DNA of 64,000 nucleotides from Mycobacterium sp. MS1601 (GTDB lineage Bacteria > Actinomycetota > Actinomycetes > Mycobacteriales > Mycobacteriaceae), in NCBI RefSeq assembly GCF_001984215.1, contig NZ_CP019420.1, forward strand, positions 5,208,001-5,272,000, read 5' to 3'. Each line of letters begins with the position of its first letter. The first letter of the stretch is position 1. Under the pieces are notes generated by a model. That model searched no databases. It had not been told where the DNA came from and saw nothing but the letters and a program-made list of their open reading frames with translations. The position numbers and the translations under genes are program-made. Below, in pieces: positions 32,452 through 46,273 of this stretch.

Positions 32452-35421
32452 ATGGATCTGAACCTGACCGCGGTCACCAGGCCGGTAGAGCGGCTGGTGG
32501 CTACTGCTCAGAACGGCCTGGAGGTTCTGCGACTCGGCGGTCTGGAGACGGGTTCGGTGCCGTCGCCGTATCAGATCGTCGAGAGCGTGCCGATGTACAA
32601 GCTTCGGCGCTACTTCCCGCCCGACAGTAGACCCGGCCGGGCCAAGGTGGGTGCTCCGGTGCTCATGGTGCACCCGATGATGATGTCGGCCAATATGTTC
32701 GACGTCACCCGCGAAGACGGGGCCGTCGGCATCCTGCACTTTGCCGGTCTCGATCCGTGGGTGATCGATTTCGGTGAGCCCGACAAGGTCGAGGGCGGGA
32801 TGCGGCGCACCCTCACCGACCACATCGTGGCGCTCAACGACGCTATCGACAGCATCAAGAAGACCACCGGGTCCGACGTCCACCTCGCCGGCTACTCGCA
32901 GGGTGGCATGTTCTGCTACCAGGCGGCGGCGCTGCGGCATTCGAAGGACATCGCCAGCATCATTGCCTTCGGTTCACCGGTGGACACCCTGGCCGCGCTG
33001 CCCCTGGGCATCCCGCCGAATCTCGGCGCCTTGGCCGCCGACTTCATGGCCGATCACGTGTTCAACCGGCTCGACATCACCGGTTGGATGGCCCGCACCG
33101 GCTTCCAGATGCTGGACCCGCTGAAGACGGCGAAGGCCCGGGTGGACTTCCTGCGCCAACTCCACGACCGGGAAGCTCTGCTGCCCCGGGAGCAACAGCG
33201 CCGGTTCCTGGACTCCGAAGGTTGGATCGCCTGGTCCGGACCTGCCGTGCAGGAACTGCTGAAGCAGTTCATCTCCCACAACCGGATGATGACCGGCGGC
33301 TTCGCCATCGACGGCCAGTTGCTGACACTCAGCGACATCACCTGCCCGGTGCTGGCCTTCGTCGGTGAGGTGGACGACATCGGTCAGCCGGCGTCGGTGC
33401 GTGGCATCAAGCGTGCCGCGCCCACCGCCGATGTCTACGAAACCACGCTGCGGGCTGGGCATTTCGGCCTGGTTGTGGGCTCGAAGGCCGCCGAGATCAC
33501 CTGGCCCACCGTCGCGGACTGGGTGCTGTGGCTCAGTGGGCTCGGCCCCAAACCCGCCAACGTCGTCCCGATGCCGGACCAGACAGGCCAGCACACCGAC
33601 AGTGGCGTGCCGCTGGCCTCCCGAGTGGCCCACGGAGTGGGGGAAGCCTCGGAGGTGGCGTTGTCACTGGCTCGCGGTGCCGCAGGCGCCGTGGTGGCCA
33701 CCAACCGGTCGCTGCGCACCCTGGCCGTCGAAACGGCCCGCACGCTGCCGCGGCTGACCCGGCTGGGCCAGATCAACGACCACACCCGGATCTCGTTGGG
33801 CCGCATCCTGTCCGAACAGGCCCGCGGTGCCCCGGACGGCGAGTTCCTGCTGTTCGACGGTCGTGTGCATACCTACGAGGCCGTCGACCGTCGCATCAAC
33901 AACGTGGTGCGCGGTCTCATCAAGGTCGGTATCCGCCAGGGCGATCACGTCGGCGTCCTCATGGAGACCCGACCCAGCGCGCTGGTCGCCATCGCCGCAC
34001 TGTCGCGCCTCGGCGCCGTCGCGGTGTTGATGCCCCCCGACGGGGACCTGGCCGCCGCCGCCCGAGAAGGCGGTGTCGCCGAGATCCTCACCGACCCGCC
34101 CAACCTGGACGCCGCACTGCAGTTGTCACTGCAGGTGCTGGTGCTCGGTGGCGGTGACCTGCGTGAGCTGAACCTTCCCGACGACGCCGACGTCATCGAC
34201 ATGGAGCAGATCGACCCGGACGCGGTGGACCTGCCCGGCTGGTACCGGCCCAATCCCGGGCTGGCCCGCGACCGGGCCTTCGTCGCGTTCAGCACCGTCG
34301 GCGGACAGTTGGTGGCCAAGCAGATCTCGAACTACCGGTGGGCCATGTCGGCATTCGGCACCGCGTCCACCGCGGCGCTGGGTCGCGGGGACACGGTCTA
34401 CTGCCTGACACCGCTACACCATCAGTCCGGTCTGCTCGTGGCACTCGGCGGCGCCGTGGTCGGCGGAGCGCGCATCGCCCTGTCGCGCGGACTCAACCCC
34501 CACACCTTCGTCCAAGAGGTCCGTCGCTACGGCGTCACCGTGGTGTCCTACACCTGGGCGATGCTGCGCGACGTCATCGACGACCCCGGGTTCGTCCTGC
34601 ACGGCCACCACCCGGTACGGCTGTTCATCGGTTCCGGCATGCCTACCGGGCTGTGGCAGCGGGTCACCGATGCGTTCGCCCCCGCGCACGTGGTCGAGTT
34701 CTTCGCCACCACCGACGGGCAGGCCGTGCTGGCCAACGTGTCCGGCGCCAAGATCGGCAGCAAGGGGCGCCCGCTGCCCGGCAGTGGCCACGTGGCCTTG
34801 GCGGCCTACGATGCCGAATCCGATCTGATCGTCGAAGACGATCGGGGATTTGTGCGGCTCGCCGACACCGACGAAGTGGGTGTGTTGCTGGCTCGCTCGC
34901 GCGGGCCGATCGATCCCACTGCTGCGGTGAAGCGGGGTGTGTTCGCCCCGGCAGATACCTGGATCTCCACCGAGTACCTGTTTCGCCGGGATGGCGACGG
35001 GGACTACTGGCTGGTGGACAACCGCCCCGGCGTCCTGCGAACCGAGCGTGGCGTCGTGTACTCCGAGCCGATCACCAATGCCATCACCATGATTCCTGCG
35101 GTGGACCTGGCCGTCACCTACGGTGTGCAGGCCGGCGGCCGGCAGTTGGCGGTGACAGCATTGACGCTGCGTCCGGGCGCCACCGTCACTGCGGCCGATC
35201 TGGCCGAGGCGGTGGCGCATCTGGTGGTGGGGCTGCCGCCCGACATCGTGCACGTGGTGCCCGAGTTGCCGTTGACAGCCACCTATCGCCCGACCATCTC
35301 GGCACTTCGTGGTGCTGGGGTGCCCAAAGCCGGCCGCACCACCTGGCTTCTGGACCCGCGAACCGGTCAGTACAAGCGGCTGACCGCCGCCACCCGATCG
35401 CAGTTGGTGGATGCGGAGTAA
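32452..35421 (+). CDS. Fusion of alpha/beta hydrolase (PhaC-like) and acyl-CoA synthetase-like domains (Rv1683-like)
   Basis: The 989-residue protein combines an N-terminal hydrolase domain like polyhydroxyalkanoate synthases or lipases (residues about 45-365; nucleophile motif GYSQGG with Ser149; late AGHFGLVVGS with the candidate His) and an AMP-binding acyl-CoA-synthetase-like domain (about 440-980; GRVHTYEAVDRRIN, AFSTVGGQLVAKQ in place of the usual Thr/Ser/Gly loop). It matches M. tuberculosis Rv1683, linked with triacylglycerol metabolism on lipid droplets. The adenylate loop is degenerate, so ligase activity is uncertain. GGGAG precedes the ATG. Confidence 0.9.
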   Translation: MDLNLTAVTRPVERLVATAQNGLEVLRLGGLETGSVPSPYQIVESVPMYKLRRYFPPDSRPGRAKVGAPVLMVHPMMMSANMFDVTREDGAVGILHFAGLDPWVIDFGEPDKVEGGMRRTLTDHIVALNDAIDSIKKTTGSDVHLAGYSQGGMFCYQAAALRHSKDIASIIAFGSPVDTLAALPLGIPPNLGALAADFMADHVFNRLDITGWMARTGFQMLDPLKTAKARVDFLRQLHDREALLPREQQRRFLDSEGWIAWSGPAVQELLKQFISHNRMMTGGFAIDGQLLTLSDITCPVLAFVGEVDDIGQPASVRGIKRAAPTADVYETTLRAGHFGLVVGSKAAEITWPTVADWVLWLSGLGPKPANVVPMPDQTGQHTDSGVPLASRVAHGVGEASEVALSLARGAAGAVVATNRSLRTLAVETARTLPRLTRLGQINDHTRISLGRILSEQARGAPDGEFLLFDGRVHTYEAVDRRINNVVRGLIKVGIRQGDHVGVLMETRPSALVAIAALSRLGAVAVLMPPDGDLAAAAREGGVAEILTDPPNLDAALQLSLQVLVLGGGDLRELNLPDDADVIDMEQIDPDAVDLPGWYRPNPGLARDRAFVAFSTVGGQLVAKQISNYRWAMSAFGTASTAALGRGDTVYCLTPLHHQSGLLVALGGAVVGGARIALSRGLNPHTFVQEVRRYGVTVVSYTWAMLRDVIDDPGFVLHGHHPVRLFIGSGMPTGLWQRVTDAFAPAHVVEFFATTDGQAVLANVSGAKIGSKGRPLPGSGHVALAAYDAESDLIVEDDRGFVRLADTDEVGVLLARSRGPIDPTAAVKRGVFAPADTWISTEYLFRRDGDGDYWLVDNRPGVLRTERGVVYSEPITNAITMIPAVDLAVTYGVQAGGRQLAVTALTLRPGATVTAADLAEAVAHLVVGLPPDIVHVVPELPLTATYRPTISALRGAGVPKAGRTTWLLDPRTGQYKRLTAATRSQLVDAE

Positions 35422-35541
35422 CACAGATGGTGCTGCTGGACGATAGCGCTGTTAGGCTCCCCGAGACAGCTGCGAGGCGTGGAACTCATCTGGGGCGCCT
35501 CCGACACATGCTCACAGGCATCGCGCTGCTGGAGGATCTTT

Positions 35542-36009
35542 ATGACATCTCAGTCCGATAAGACGCCCACTCGTTGGCGGCGTGCCGCGGTGACCGGCCT
35601 GGCAGGCGCGGGTCTGGCCGCATCGATGATGCTCGGTTTCGCGGGCACCGCCAACGCCGACATCCTCGACGAGCTCGAGGCGCAGTACGGAACCGGTTCC
35701 GGCGGCGGCCAGATAGCCAACCTGCTCAACGACGCGATGGTGCTGCGTGCCCAGGGCATCCGTCCCAAGCCCGCTGATCTGCAGCAGGTGCAGGCCGCGG
35801 CCACCAACCGCGGACCCAACCAGGCCCCATTGGTGGGCGCGCTGCAGCAGACCGTGGCCAACCAGCAGAAGGTGCTGGCGCAGATGGGTCAGCAGAGCGG
35901 TCCCGGCGGCATCGGTTTCTCGATCAACCAGGGTCCGTGGCAGCCGAACGCGAATGGCAATCCGATGGTCCAGGAGCCGGACGCGATCTTCCCAATGCCC
36001 GGCCGGTAA
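35542..36009 (+). CDS. Small secreted protein
   Basis: The 155-residue protein has a clear signal peptide: basic TPTRWRR, a hydrophobic core at about 17-33, and a likely cleavage after TANA before DILDELEAQYG. The mature part is Gln/Asn/Pro/Gly-rich (GGGQIANLLNDAM, QQTVANQQKVLAQMG, FSINQGPWQPNANG). The start at 35542 is supported by GGAGGA 5 nt upstream; an upstream in-frame ATG at 35479 lacks this. It lies between the Rv1683-like gene and the Trm112-like gene, which starts right after its stop. Function unknown. Confidence 0.85.
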   Translation: MTSQSDKTPTRWRRAAVTGLAGAGLAASMMLGFAGTANADILDELEAQYGTGSGGGQIANLLNDAMVLRAQGIRPKPADLQQVQAAATNRGPNQAPLVGALQQTVANQQKVLAQMGQQSGPGGIGFSINQGPWQPNANGNPMVQEPDAIFPMPGR

Positions 36010-36204
36010 GTGGTCGACGACAAGCTGCTGAGCATCATCGTCTGTCCCGCTGATCGGGGCCCGTTGATGTACACCGCAGATCTGCTGTACAACCCGCGGT
36101 TGCGCCGCGCTTACCGAATCGATGACGGCATCCCGGTGCTTCTGGTCGACGAGTCCCGTGAGGTGGGCGACGACGAGCACGCTCGTCTGGTGGGCGGCTC
36201 CTAG
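36010..36204 (+). CDS. Trm112-like small protein (UPF0434)
   Basis: The 64-residue protein with LLSIIVCPADRGPL, LYNPRLRRAYRIDDGIPVLLVDE is typical of Trm112/YcaR zinc-ribbon-like proteins, which in other organisms activate methyltransferases. Only one Cys (Cys12) of the usual CP-x-C pairs is present, so it probably does not bind zinc. The GTG is adjacent to the preceding stop. The position equals Rv1684 of M. tuberculosis. Partner unknown. Confidence 0.85.
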   Translation: MVDDKLLSIIVCPADRGPLMYTADLLYNPRLRRAYRIDDGIPVLLVDESREVGDDEHARLVGGS

Positions 36205-36254
36205 TCCGGTCGACGATGCGGCGACGAAGGAGCCGAGGAGAGAGGGCCGGACTA
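36202..36254. repeat. Copy 2 of the dispersed repeat, bounded by 8-bp inverted ends
   Basis: The core at 36206-36224 is identical to 30509-30527. This copy is bounded by TAGTCCGG and its complement CCGGACTA (36247-36254), giving a 53-bp element with terminal inverted repeats; the left end includes the stop codon of the Trm112-like gene. It lies between two convergent genes. Confidence 0.6.
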
Positions 36255-36260
36255 CAAAGG

Positions 36261-36872
36261 TCAGTAGGTCGTCGGCAGTTCGCCGGTGAAGTACTGCTGC
36301 AGATTCGGTGCGATGGTGTCGATGATCTGATCGAGCGGTAGCGACGCCAGTGGTTCCAGCTTGAGAATGTGGCGCGCCATCACGACGCCGAGAATTTGGG
36401 TCGCGGCGAACTCGGCACGCAGGACCCCGGTGCCCACCGGATCATCGATCCGTGCCGCCAGAGTCTTCACCACGACATCGCGCAGGAACGACCGGAACAT
36501 GTTGATGTCGTCGCCGGTCAGGGCCGAGCGCAGGGTGGCGACCATGCCTGCGCCCGCCTCGGAGTCCCACAGCGGCAGGATCAGCGCAGGGAGTGTGCGA
36601 CCCAGCTCGGTGACCGGTGCGGTGGCCAGCGGCACCAGGATGTGGGCAGGGTCGACGGCCACATTGATCGCGGCGGTGAACAGCTTCTCCTTGGTGCCGA
36701 AGTAATGGTGCACCAGTGCGGAGTCGACGCCGGCGTCGGCGGCGATGGCGCGGATCGAGGTGTTGCCGACGCCGTTTCGCGCGAAGAGGTCGCGGGCGCT
36801 GGCGAGGATCCTGTCCCGGGTGTCGGATGTGCCGGTAGGACGGCCGGGCCGTCGGCGGTTCTCGGTCGTCAC
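36261..36872 (-). CDS. TetR family regulator of the adjacent ABC exporter
   Basis: The 203-residue protein has a TetR HTH at about 28-60 (TSIRAIAADAGVDSALVHHY, FGTKEKLF) and a C-terminal ligand domain. GTG start, 5 nt after the permease stop, so it is the last gene of a three-gene minus-strand operon ATPase-permease-TetR (Rv1687c-Rv1686c-Rv1685c order). It probably represses that operon through the two operators at 38356-38387. Confidence 0.92.
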   Translation of the reverse strand: MTTENRRRPGRPTGTSDTRDRILASARDLFARNGVGNTSIRAIAADAGVDSALVHHYFGTKEKLFTAAINVAVDPAHILVPLATAPVTELGRTLPALILPLWDSEAGAGMVATLRSALTGDDINMFRSFLRDVVVKTLAARIDDPVGTGVLRAEFAATQILGVVMARHILKLEPLASLPLDQIIDTIAPNLQQYFTGELPTTY

Positions 36873-36877
36873 CGCGG

Positions 36878-37633
36878 CTATGGGGTCCGCCGTCGCAGCG
36901 TCACCGCTGCCAGACCCAGTGCCGCCGCTGCGAATGCCACAACCACCACGATGTCACGGACGGCGGTACCCGTCAGCTCGGGATGGGCTCCCACTTCGCG
37001 CAGCGCCTCGAGCCCGTAGCTGGCCGGCAGCATGTTGCTGATCCACTGCAGCCAATCCGGCATCAGCGCGCGCGGCACGATGATGCCGCACAGCAGCAGC
37101 TGAGGTACCACCACCACGGGCATGAACTGGACCGCCTGGAACTCGGTGCGGGCGAACGCGCTGCACAACAGTCCGAGACCGACGCCGAGGACGGCGTTGA
37201 TGATGGCGATCACGAACACCCACACCGGGCTGCCCGCGGTGTCGAAACCGAGCAGCCAGAACGCGACCAGGCACGCGATGCTGGCCTGTGCCGCGGCGGC
37301 CAGCGAGAAGGCGGTGCCGTAGGCGGCCAGTAGGTCACCACGCCGCAGGGGAGTGGTGAGTATCCGTTCCAGGGTTCCCGAGACACGTTCGCGCTGCATG
37401 GAGATCGACGTGATCAGGAACATCACCACCAGCGGTAGCAATCCGAGCAACATCAGGCAGGCGGCGTTGAACGACGCGGGTGTGTTGTCGAACATGAAAT
37501 ACATCAGCACGATCACCAGCGTCGGAACCACCAGAATCATCGCGACACTGCGATGATCGCCGGCCAGCTGTCGCAGGATCCGGGCTGTGGTCGCGAGATA
37601 GGGCCCCAGCGTCGCACGCCGTGGGGCCGTCAC
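36878..37633 (-). CDS. ABC-2 type transporter permease
   Basis: The 251-residue permease has six hydrophobic segments (ILVVPTLVIVLMYFMFD, LMLLGLLPLVVMFLIT, ASIACLVAFWLLGF, VFVIAIINAVLGVGLGLL and others) and the ABC-2 motif LERILTTPLRRGDLL. The GTG at 37633 overlaps the ATPase stop (GTGA); longer frames upstream are shadows. With the preceding ATPase it forms a drug- or lipid-type exporter; substrate unknown. Confidence 0.9.
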   Translation of the reverse strand: MTAPRRATLGPYLATTARILRQLAGDHRSVAMILVVPTLVIVLMYFMFDNTPASFNAACLMLLGLLPLVVMFLITSISMQRERVSGTLERILTTPLRRGDLLAAYGTAFSLAAAAQASIACLVAFWLLGFDTAGSPVWVFVIAIINAVLGVGLGLLCSAFARTEFQAVQFMPVVVVPQLLLCGIIVPRALMPDWLQWISNMLPASYGLEALREVGAHPELTGTAVRDIVVVVAFAAAALGLAAVTLRRRTP

Positions 37634-38352
37634 GCCGCGGTGCTGTGCGTGATGACGGACAGGAATGCGGCCTCCAGTGAGCTGCATTGGGTGTCCTCTC
37701 TGAGTTGGGCGGGCGTGGTGTGGGCCAGCAGATGGCCGTCGCGCATCAGCAACAGATCGCCGCAGTGGTCGGCCTCGTCCATCACGTGGCTCGAGACCAG
37801 CAGGGTGGTGCCGCGGCGGGCGAGGTTGTTGAACCGGTCCCACAGCTCCACGCGAACCACCGGGTCCAGTCCGACGGTCGGTTCGTCGAGCACCAGCAGG
37901 TCTGGCTCACCGACCAGGGCGCAGGCCAGCGACACGCGACTGATTTGGCCGCCGGAAAGGTCAGCGCAGTAGCTGTCCCGATGGTCGGTGAGTCCGACCG
38001 AGGCGACCGCTTCGGCTGCCGCGGCGGGTGAGGCCCCGTACAGCGCGGCGAAGTAGCGCACATTGTCGATGACTTTGAGGTCGGCGTAAACCGTCGGGTT
38101 CTGCGTGACGTAGCCGACCCGATGGCGCAGGGTGTGTGATCCGGCTGGGTGGCCGAGGACCTTGACGGTGCCCGCCGCGATCACCTGAGTGCCCACGAGG
38201 CACCGCATCAGGGTGGTCTTGCCGCAGCCGGAAGGCCCGAGCAGGCCGGTGATGCTGCCGCGACTGATGGTCAGGCTGAGGTCGTGCAGCACGGTCCTCT
38301 TGCCGCGGACCACCCGCAATCCGGCGACGACGACAGCGTTTGCGCTGGTCAT
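37630..38352 (-). CDS. ABC transporter ATP-binding protein
   Basis: About 240 residues, with Walker A GPSGCGKTT, Q-loop in YVTQNPTVY, signature LSGGQISRV, Walker B LLVLDEPTVGLDP and the switch His in VSSHVMDEA: a complete ATPase of the ABC-2 exporter class. The start is uncertain: ATG 38352 gives MTSANAVVVAGLRV, while ATGs at 38379/38376 lie within the operators but follow GGGAGG. First gene of the operon. Confidence 0.9.
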   Translation of the reverse strand: MTSANAVVVAGLRVVRGKRTVLHDLSLTISRGSITGLLGPSGCGKTTLMRCLVGTQVIAAGTVKVLGHPAGSHTLRHRVGYVTQNPTVYADLKVIDNVRYFAALYGASPAAAAEAVASVGLTDHRDSYCADLSGGQISRVSLACALVGEPDLLVLDEPTVGLDPVVRVELWDRFNNLARRGTTLLVSSHVMDEADHCGDLLLMRDGHLLAHTTPAQLREDTQCSSLEAAFLSVITHSTAA

Positions 38353-38355
38353 CAA

Positions 38356-38387
38356 TTCATCATCCGATGAACTCATCATAGGATGAA
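38356..38387. promoter_or_regulatory. Two tandem operator-like palindromes before the ABC exporter operon
   Basis: Site 1, TTCATC-4 nt-GATGAA, at 38356-38371 is a perfect inverted repeat. Site 2 at 38373-38386 is TCATC-4 nt-GATGA. Their centres are 16 bp apart. They lie between the ABC ATPase gene and divergent mpg and are the natural candidates for the TetR at 36261-36872. Confidence 0.7.
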
Positions 38388-38435
38388 TATCCTCCCGCTT
38401 GCGTCCAGCGTCAAGGGGTTCGGCACAATCGCTGC

Positions 38436-39041
38436 ATGCATCCACTGGCCGTCGATCCGGTGTCCGCCGCCTGTCGGCTCTTGGGTGCGCGCCTGCGCTC
38501 GCGTGGCGTCGAGTCGACGATCGTCGAGGTCGAGGCCTATGGCGGACCGGCAGACGGGCCGTGGCCCGACCCGGCGTCGCATTCGTTCCGCGGACCCGGC
38601 ATCCGCAATTCGGTGATGTTCGGTCCGGCGGGTCTGCTCTACACCTACATGAGCCATGGCATTCACACCTGCGCCAACGTGGTGTGTGGTCCGGACGGAG
38701 ATGCGGCCGCAGTGTTGGTGCGCGCCGCAGTGGTCGACGAAGGTGTCGAGATCGCGCAGAAGCGCCGCGGTGTGTCGGTCAGCACCCCAGCATTGGCCCG
38801 CGGCCCCGGCAATCTGTGTTCAGCTCTGGGAATTGTGATGTCGGACAATGGAACTGATCTCTTCTCCGCCTCGTCACCCGTCCGGCTGGAGCTCGCCGCC
38901 CCGCTTGAGCCCGTCACCGGCCCGCGGGTTGGGGTGAGCAGGGCCGCGGATCGGCCGTGGCGGTTCTGGCTTGCCGGGCGTCCCGAGGTTTCGGCATTCC
39001 GGCGCAGTCCGCGGGCTCCGGCGGTGGGGCTGTCGGACTAG
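38436..39041 (+). CDS. mpg: 3-methyladenine DNA glycosylase (AAG family)
   Basis: Base-excision repair enzyme that removes alkylated purines. The 201-residue AAG-fold protein has [49 protein letters not shown] and a late [17 protein letters not shown]; the active-site Glu of the VEVEAY block is present. It is divergent from the ABC exporter and 28 nt upstream of tyrS. Confidence 0.95.
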   Translation: MHPLAVDPVSAACRLLGARLRSRGVESTIVEVEAYGGPADGPWPDPASHSFRGPGIRNSVMFGPAGLLYTYMSHGIHTCANVVCGPDGDAAAVLVRAAVVDEGVEIAQKRRGVSVSTPALARGPGNLCSALGIVMSDNGTDLFSASSPVRLELAAPLEPVTGPRVGVSRAADRPWRFWLAGRPEVSAFRRSPRAPAVGLSD

Positions 39042-39069
39042 CGCCGGGCCGGTGCGGGAAGATTTCCCC

Positions 39070-40344
39070 ATGGGCACGACGATCCTCGACGAGTTGAACT
39101 GGCGCGGCCTCATTGCGCAGTCCACCGATTCCGACGCACTGGCCGACCAGTTCGCGGCGGGTCCGGTGACGGTCTACTCCGGGTTCGACCCCACCGCGCC
39201 CAGCCTGCACGCTGGGCATTTGGTCCCATTGCTGACGTTGCGCCGCCTCCAGGAAGCAGGCCACCGGCCCATCGTGATGGCCGGGGGAGCCACCGGAATG
39301 ATCGGTGACCCGCGGGAGACCGGCGAGCGCACGCTGCACACCGCGGACGTGGTCGCCGATTGGGCTACCCGGATCCGTGGGCAGCTCGAACGATTCGTGA
39401 TGTTCGACGAGTCACCTACGGGTGCCATTGTCGAGAACAATCTGAACTGGACCCAGGAACTATCGGCGATCGAGTTCCTGCGTGACGTCGGCAAGTACTT
39501 CTCGGTGAATGTGATGTTGGACCGAGATACAGTTCGGCGCCGCCTCGACGGCGAGGGCATCTCGTACACCGAGTTCAGCTACATGCTGTTGCAGGCCAAC
39601 GACTTCGTGGAGCTGCACCGCAGGTACGGCTGCGGATTGCAGGTAGGAGGTTCCGACCAGTGGGGCAACATCATCGCCGGCGTCCGCCTGGTCCGGCAGA
39701 AGCTCGGAGCCACAGTGCATGCGATGACCACGCCGCTGGTCACCGATTCCACCGGGGCGAAGTTCGGCAAGTCCACCGGCGGCGGCAGCCTCTGGCTGGA
39801 TCCGGAAATGACCAGCCCGTATGCCTGGTACCAGTACTTCGTCAACACTGCCGACGCGGACGTGGTCCCGTACCTCAAGTGGTTCACATTCCTGTCCTTC
39901 GACGAGATCGCCGAGCTTGACCAGGCGACCCGCGATCGACCGCATGAGCGTGCCGGCCAGCGTCGGTTGGCCAGGGAATTGACCAACCTGGTGCATGGAG
40001 AGGCGGCTACCGCCGCGGTGGAACATGCCAGCCAGGCTTTGTTCGGACGCGGTGAGTTGGGTGTCCTGGATGAATTGACGCTGGCAGCGGCGCTTCGGGA
40101 GACATCGGTGGCTGAGCTTTCGCCCGGTGGACCTGACGGCATCACCGATCTGCTGGTGGCCACCGGACTGGCCGCGAGCAGGGGCGCAGCCAAGCGCAAC
40201 ATCGCAGAAGGCGGGGTGTCGGTGAACAACGTCCGCATCACGACCGAGGACTGGACGCCGCACGCCTCGGACTTTCTGCACGGCCAGTGGCTGGTGCTGC
40301 GTCGAGGGAAGCGGAACGTGGCAGGCGTACGCCGGCTGACATGA
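39070..40344 (+). CDS. tyrS: Tyrosine--tRNA ligase
   Basis: Class I synthetase charging tRNA-Tyr. The 424-residue protein has the HIGH-like motif HAGHL (near 47-51), the KMSKS-equivalent KFGKS at 231-235, the Tyr-site block [11 protein letters not shown], and a C-terminal S4 RNA-binding domain ([11 protein letters not shown]). The ATG at 39070 is chosen by homology; an upstream in-frame start lies inside mpg. It immediately precedes the rrn operon. Confidence 0.97.
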   Translation: MGTTILDELNWRGLIAQSTDSDALADQFAAGPVTVYSGFDPTAPSLHAGHLVPLLTLRRLQEAGHRPIVMAGGATGMIGDPRETGERTLHTADVVADWATRIRGQLERFVMFDESPTGAIVENNLNWTQELSAIEFLRDVGKYFSVNVMLDRDTVRRRLDGEGISYTEFSYMLLQANDFVELHRRYGCGLQVGGSDQWGNIIAGVRLVRQKLGATVHAMTTPLVTDSTGAKFGKSTGGGSLWLDPEMTSPYAWYQYFVNTADADVVPYLKWFTFLSFDEIAELDQATRDRPHERAGQRRLARELTNLVHGEAATAAVEHASQALFGRGELGVLDELTLAAALRETSVAELSPGGPDGITDLLVATGLAASRGAAKRNIAEGGVSVNNVRITTEDWTPHASDFLHGQWLVLRRGKRNVAGVRRLT

Positions 40345-40392
40345 GAGCCGGGAGGCAGCCGGTCTCGTGAACGGCTGGCGTCGATTCCCTCG

Positions 40393-40438
40393 TCTGGAAA
40401 CAGCGATCTACCAGGCGATTTGACTCTGAGTTTCCAGA
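40393..40438. repeat. Inverted repeat around the rrn -35 element
   Basis: TCTGGAAA at 40393-40400 and its exact complement TTTCCAGA at 40431-40438 bracket the -35 hexamer at 40420. The spacing of 30 nt is too long for a simple operator; DNA looping, a hairpin in a read-through transcript from tyrS, or chance are possible. Confidence 0.4.
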
Positions 40439-40448
40439 GCCGTAACTT
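40420..40448 (+). promoter_or_regulatory. Main rRNA operon promoter
   Basis: TTGACT (40420-40425), 17 nt, TAACTT (40443-40448): close to the SigA consensus and to known mycobacterial rrn promoters. A start near 40455 would give a 320-nt leader before 16S. It lies 76 nt after the tyrS stop. Confidence 0.75.
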
Positions 40449-40778
40449 AATCCAGGTCAGAGCGACCCGGCCAAGCCGGAGAGCGCGAAGACCTCCCCGG
40501 GAATCAGCCTGGTAACAGGTTGTTCCTGATAGTCCGCAGTACGAACCAGTGGCCGATGAGGCCGAAGATTTGTCGCGGGCCAGGGGAGAAATGCAGGTCT
40601 GTTGTTTGAGAACTCAATAGTGTGTTTGGTGGTTTTTGTTTGTTGACCGCATCTGTGGGGGGACTCCCCGTCTTCCTGCTTGTGGGTGTGGTTGTTTTTT
40701 GATGCCAGTTTTTGGTGTCTTTTGTTTGTGATCGGATTTTTCTGATTCGAATTCTGCCTGGCTTTGGCTGGGGGTTTT
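40449..40778 (+). other. rRNA operon leader
   Basis: This gene-free stretch is the transcribed leader. It includes TTGAG-AA-CTCAA at 40606-40617, followed by a GT-rich run: the conserved mycobacterial boxB/boxA-like antitermination region. The following GT/T-rich segment up to 40778 likely pairs with sequence after 16S for RNase III processing. I see no coding frame with gene character. Confidence 0.7.
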
Positions 40779-45848
<5,070 letters not shown>

Positions 45849-45977
45849 AACCTCCATTATTGCTGCTCGCAACCACGCAACCACATCTCACAACGCACTC
45901 CACCACCAAAAACACTTGTTCTTGGACACGGACCGAAACCCCCACACCCGGGGTGTTTCGCCGACAAGAAAATAGAG

Positions 45978-46093
45978 TTACGGCGGTCATAGCGACAGGG
46001 AAACGCCCGGTCCCATCCCGAACCCGGAAGCTAAGCCTGTCAGCGCCGATGATACTGCCCTGCACGGGCGGAAAAGTAGGACACCGCCGAACA
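45978..46093 (+). rRNA. rrf: 5S ribosomal RNA
   Basis: 116 nt from TTACGGCGGTCATAGCG to ACACCGCCGAACA, with paired ends and the block CCCATCCCGAACCCGG. It follows 23S by about 130 nt of spacer. Confidence 0.95.
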
Positions 46094-46100
46094 CACATTG

Positions 46101-46134
46101 AGAAATGCCCCCCACGCAAGTGGGGGGCATTTCT
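46101..46134 (+). terminator. Intrinsic terminator of the rRNA operon
   Basis: Perfect 15-bp arms 46101-46115 and 46120-46134 around a GCAA tetraloop, starting 8 nt after 5S. The stem includes six C-G pairs in a row and is followed by a weakly T-rich tail (ATTTGT). Confidence 0.92.
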
Positions 46135-46212
46135 ATTTGTCGGCCGCTCTTTCGGAAAATGGCGAGCAACGGCGTCGGAAACAAAGGCGATTTGTCGTCG
46201 GGGAATGGCGAA

Positions 46213-46242
46213 TTGTGGCTAAAACGCTGCTACCCGTATCCT
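46213..46242 (+). promoter_or_regulatory. Promoter candidate for the TPR-protein operon
   Basis: TTGTGG (46213-46218), 18 nt, TATCCT (46237-46242). A start near 46250 leaves about 24 nt before the GTG at 46274, with GGAAAGG at 46261-46267 as the ribosome site. Confidence 0.5.
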
Positions 46243-46273
46243 GACGTGGAGGTTACGAGCCGGAAAGGCAGCA

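Noticed and set aside
37629..37843. Longer N-terminus of the ABC permease
   Set aside because: The extra residues lie inside the ATPase gene in another frame and are Pro/Arg/His-rich; the GTG at 37633 gives the usual GTGA coupling.
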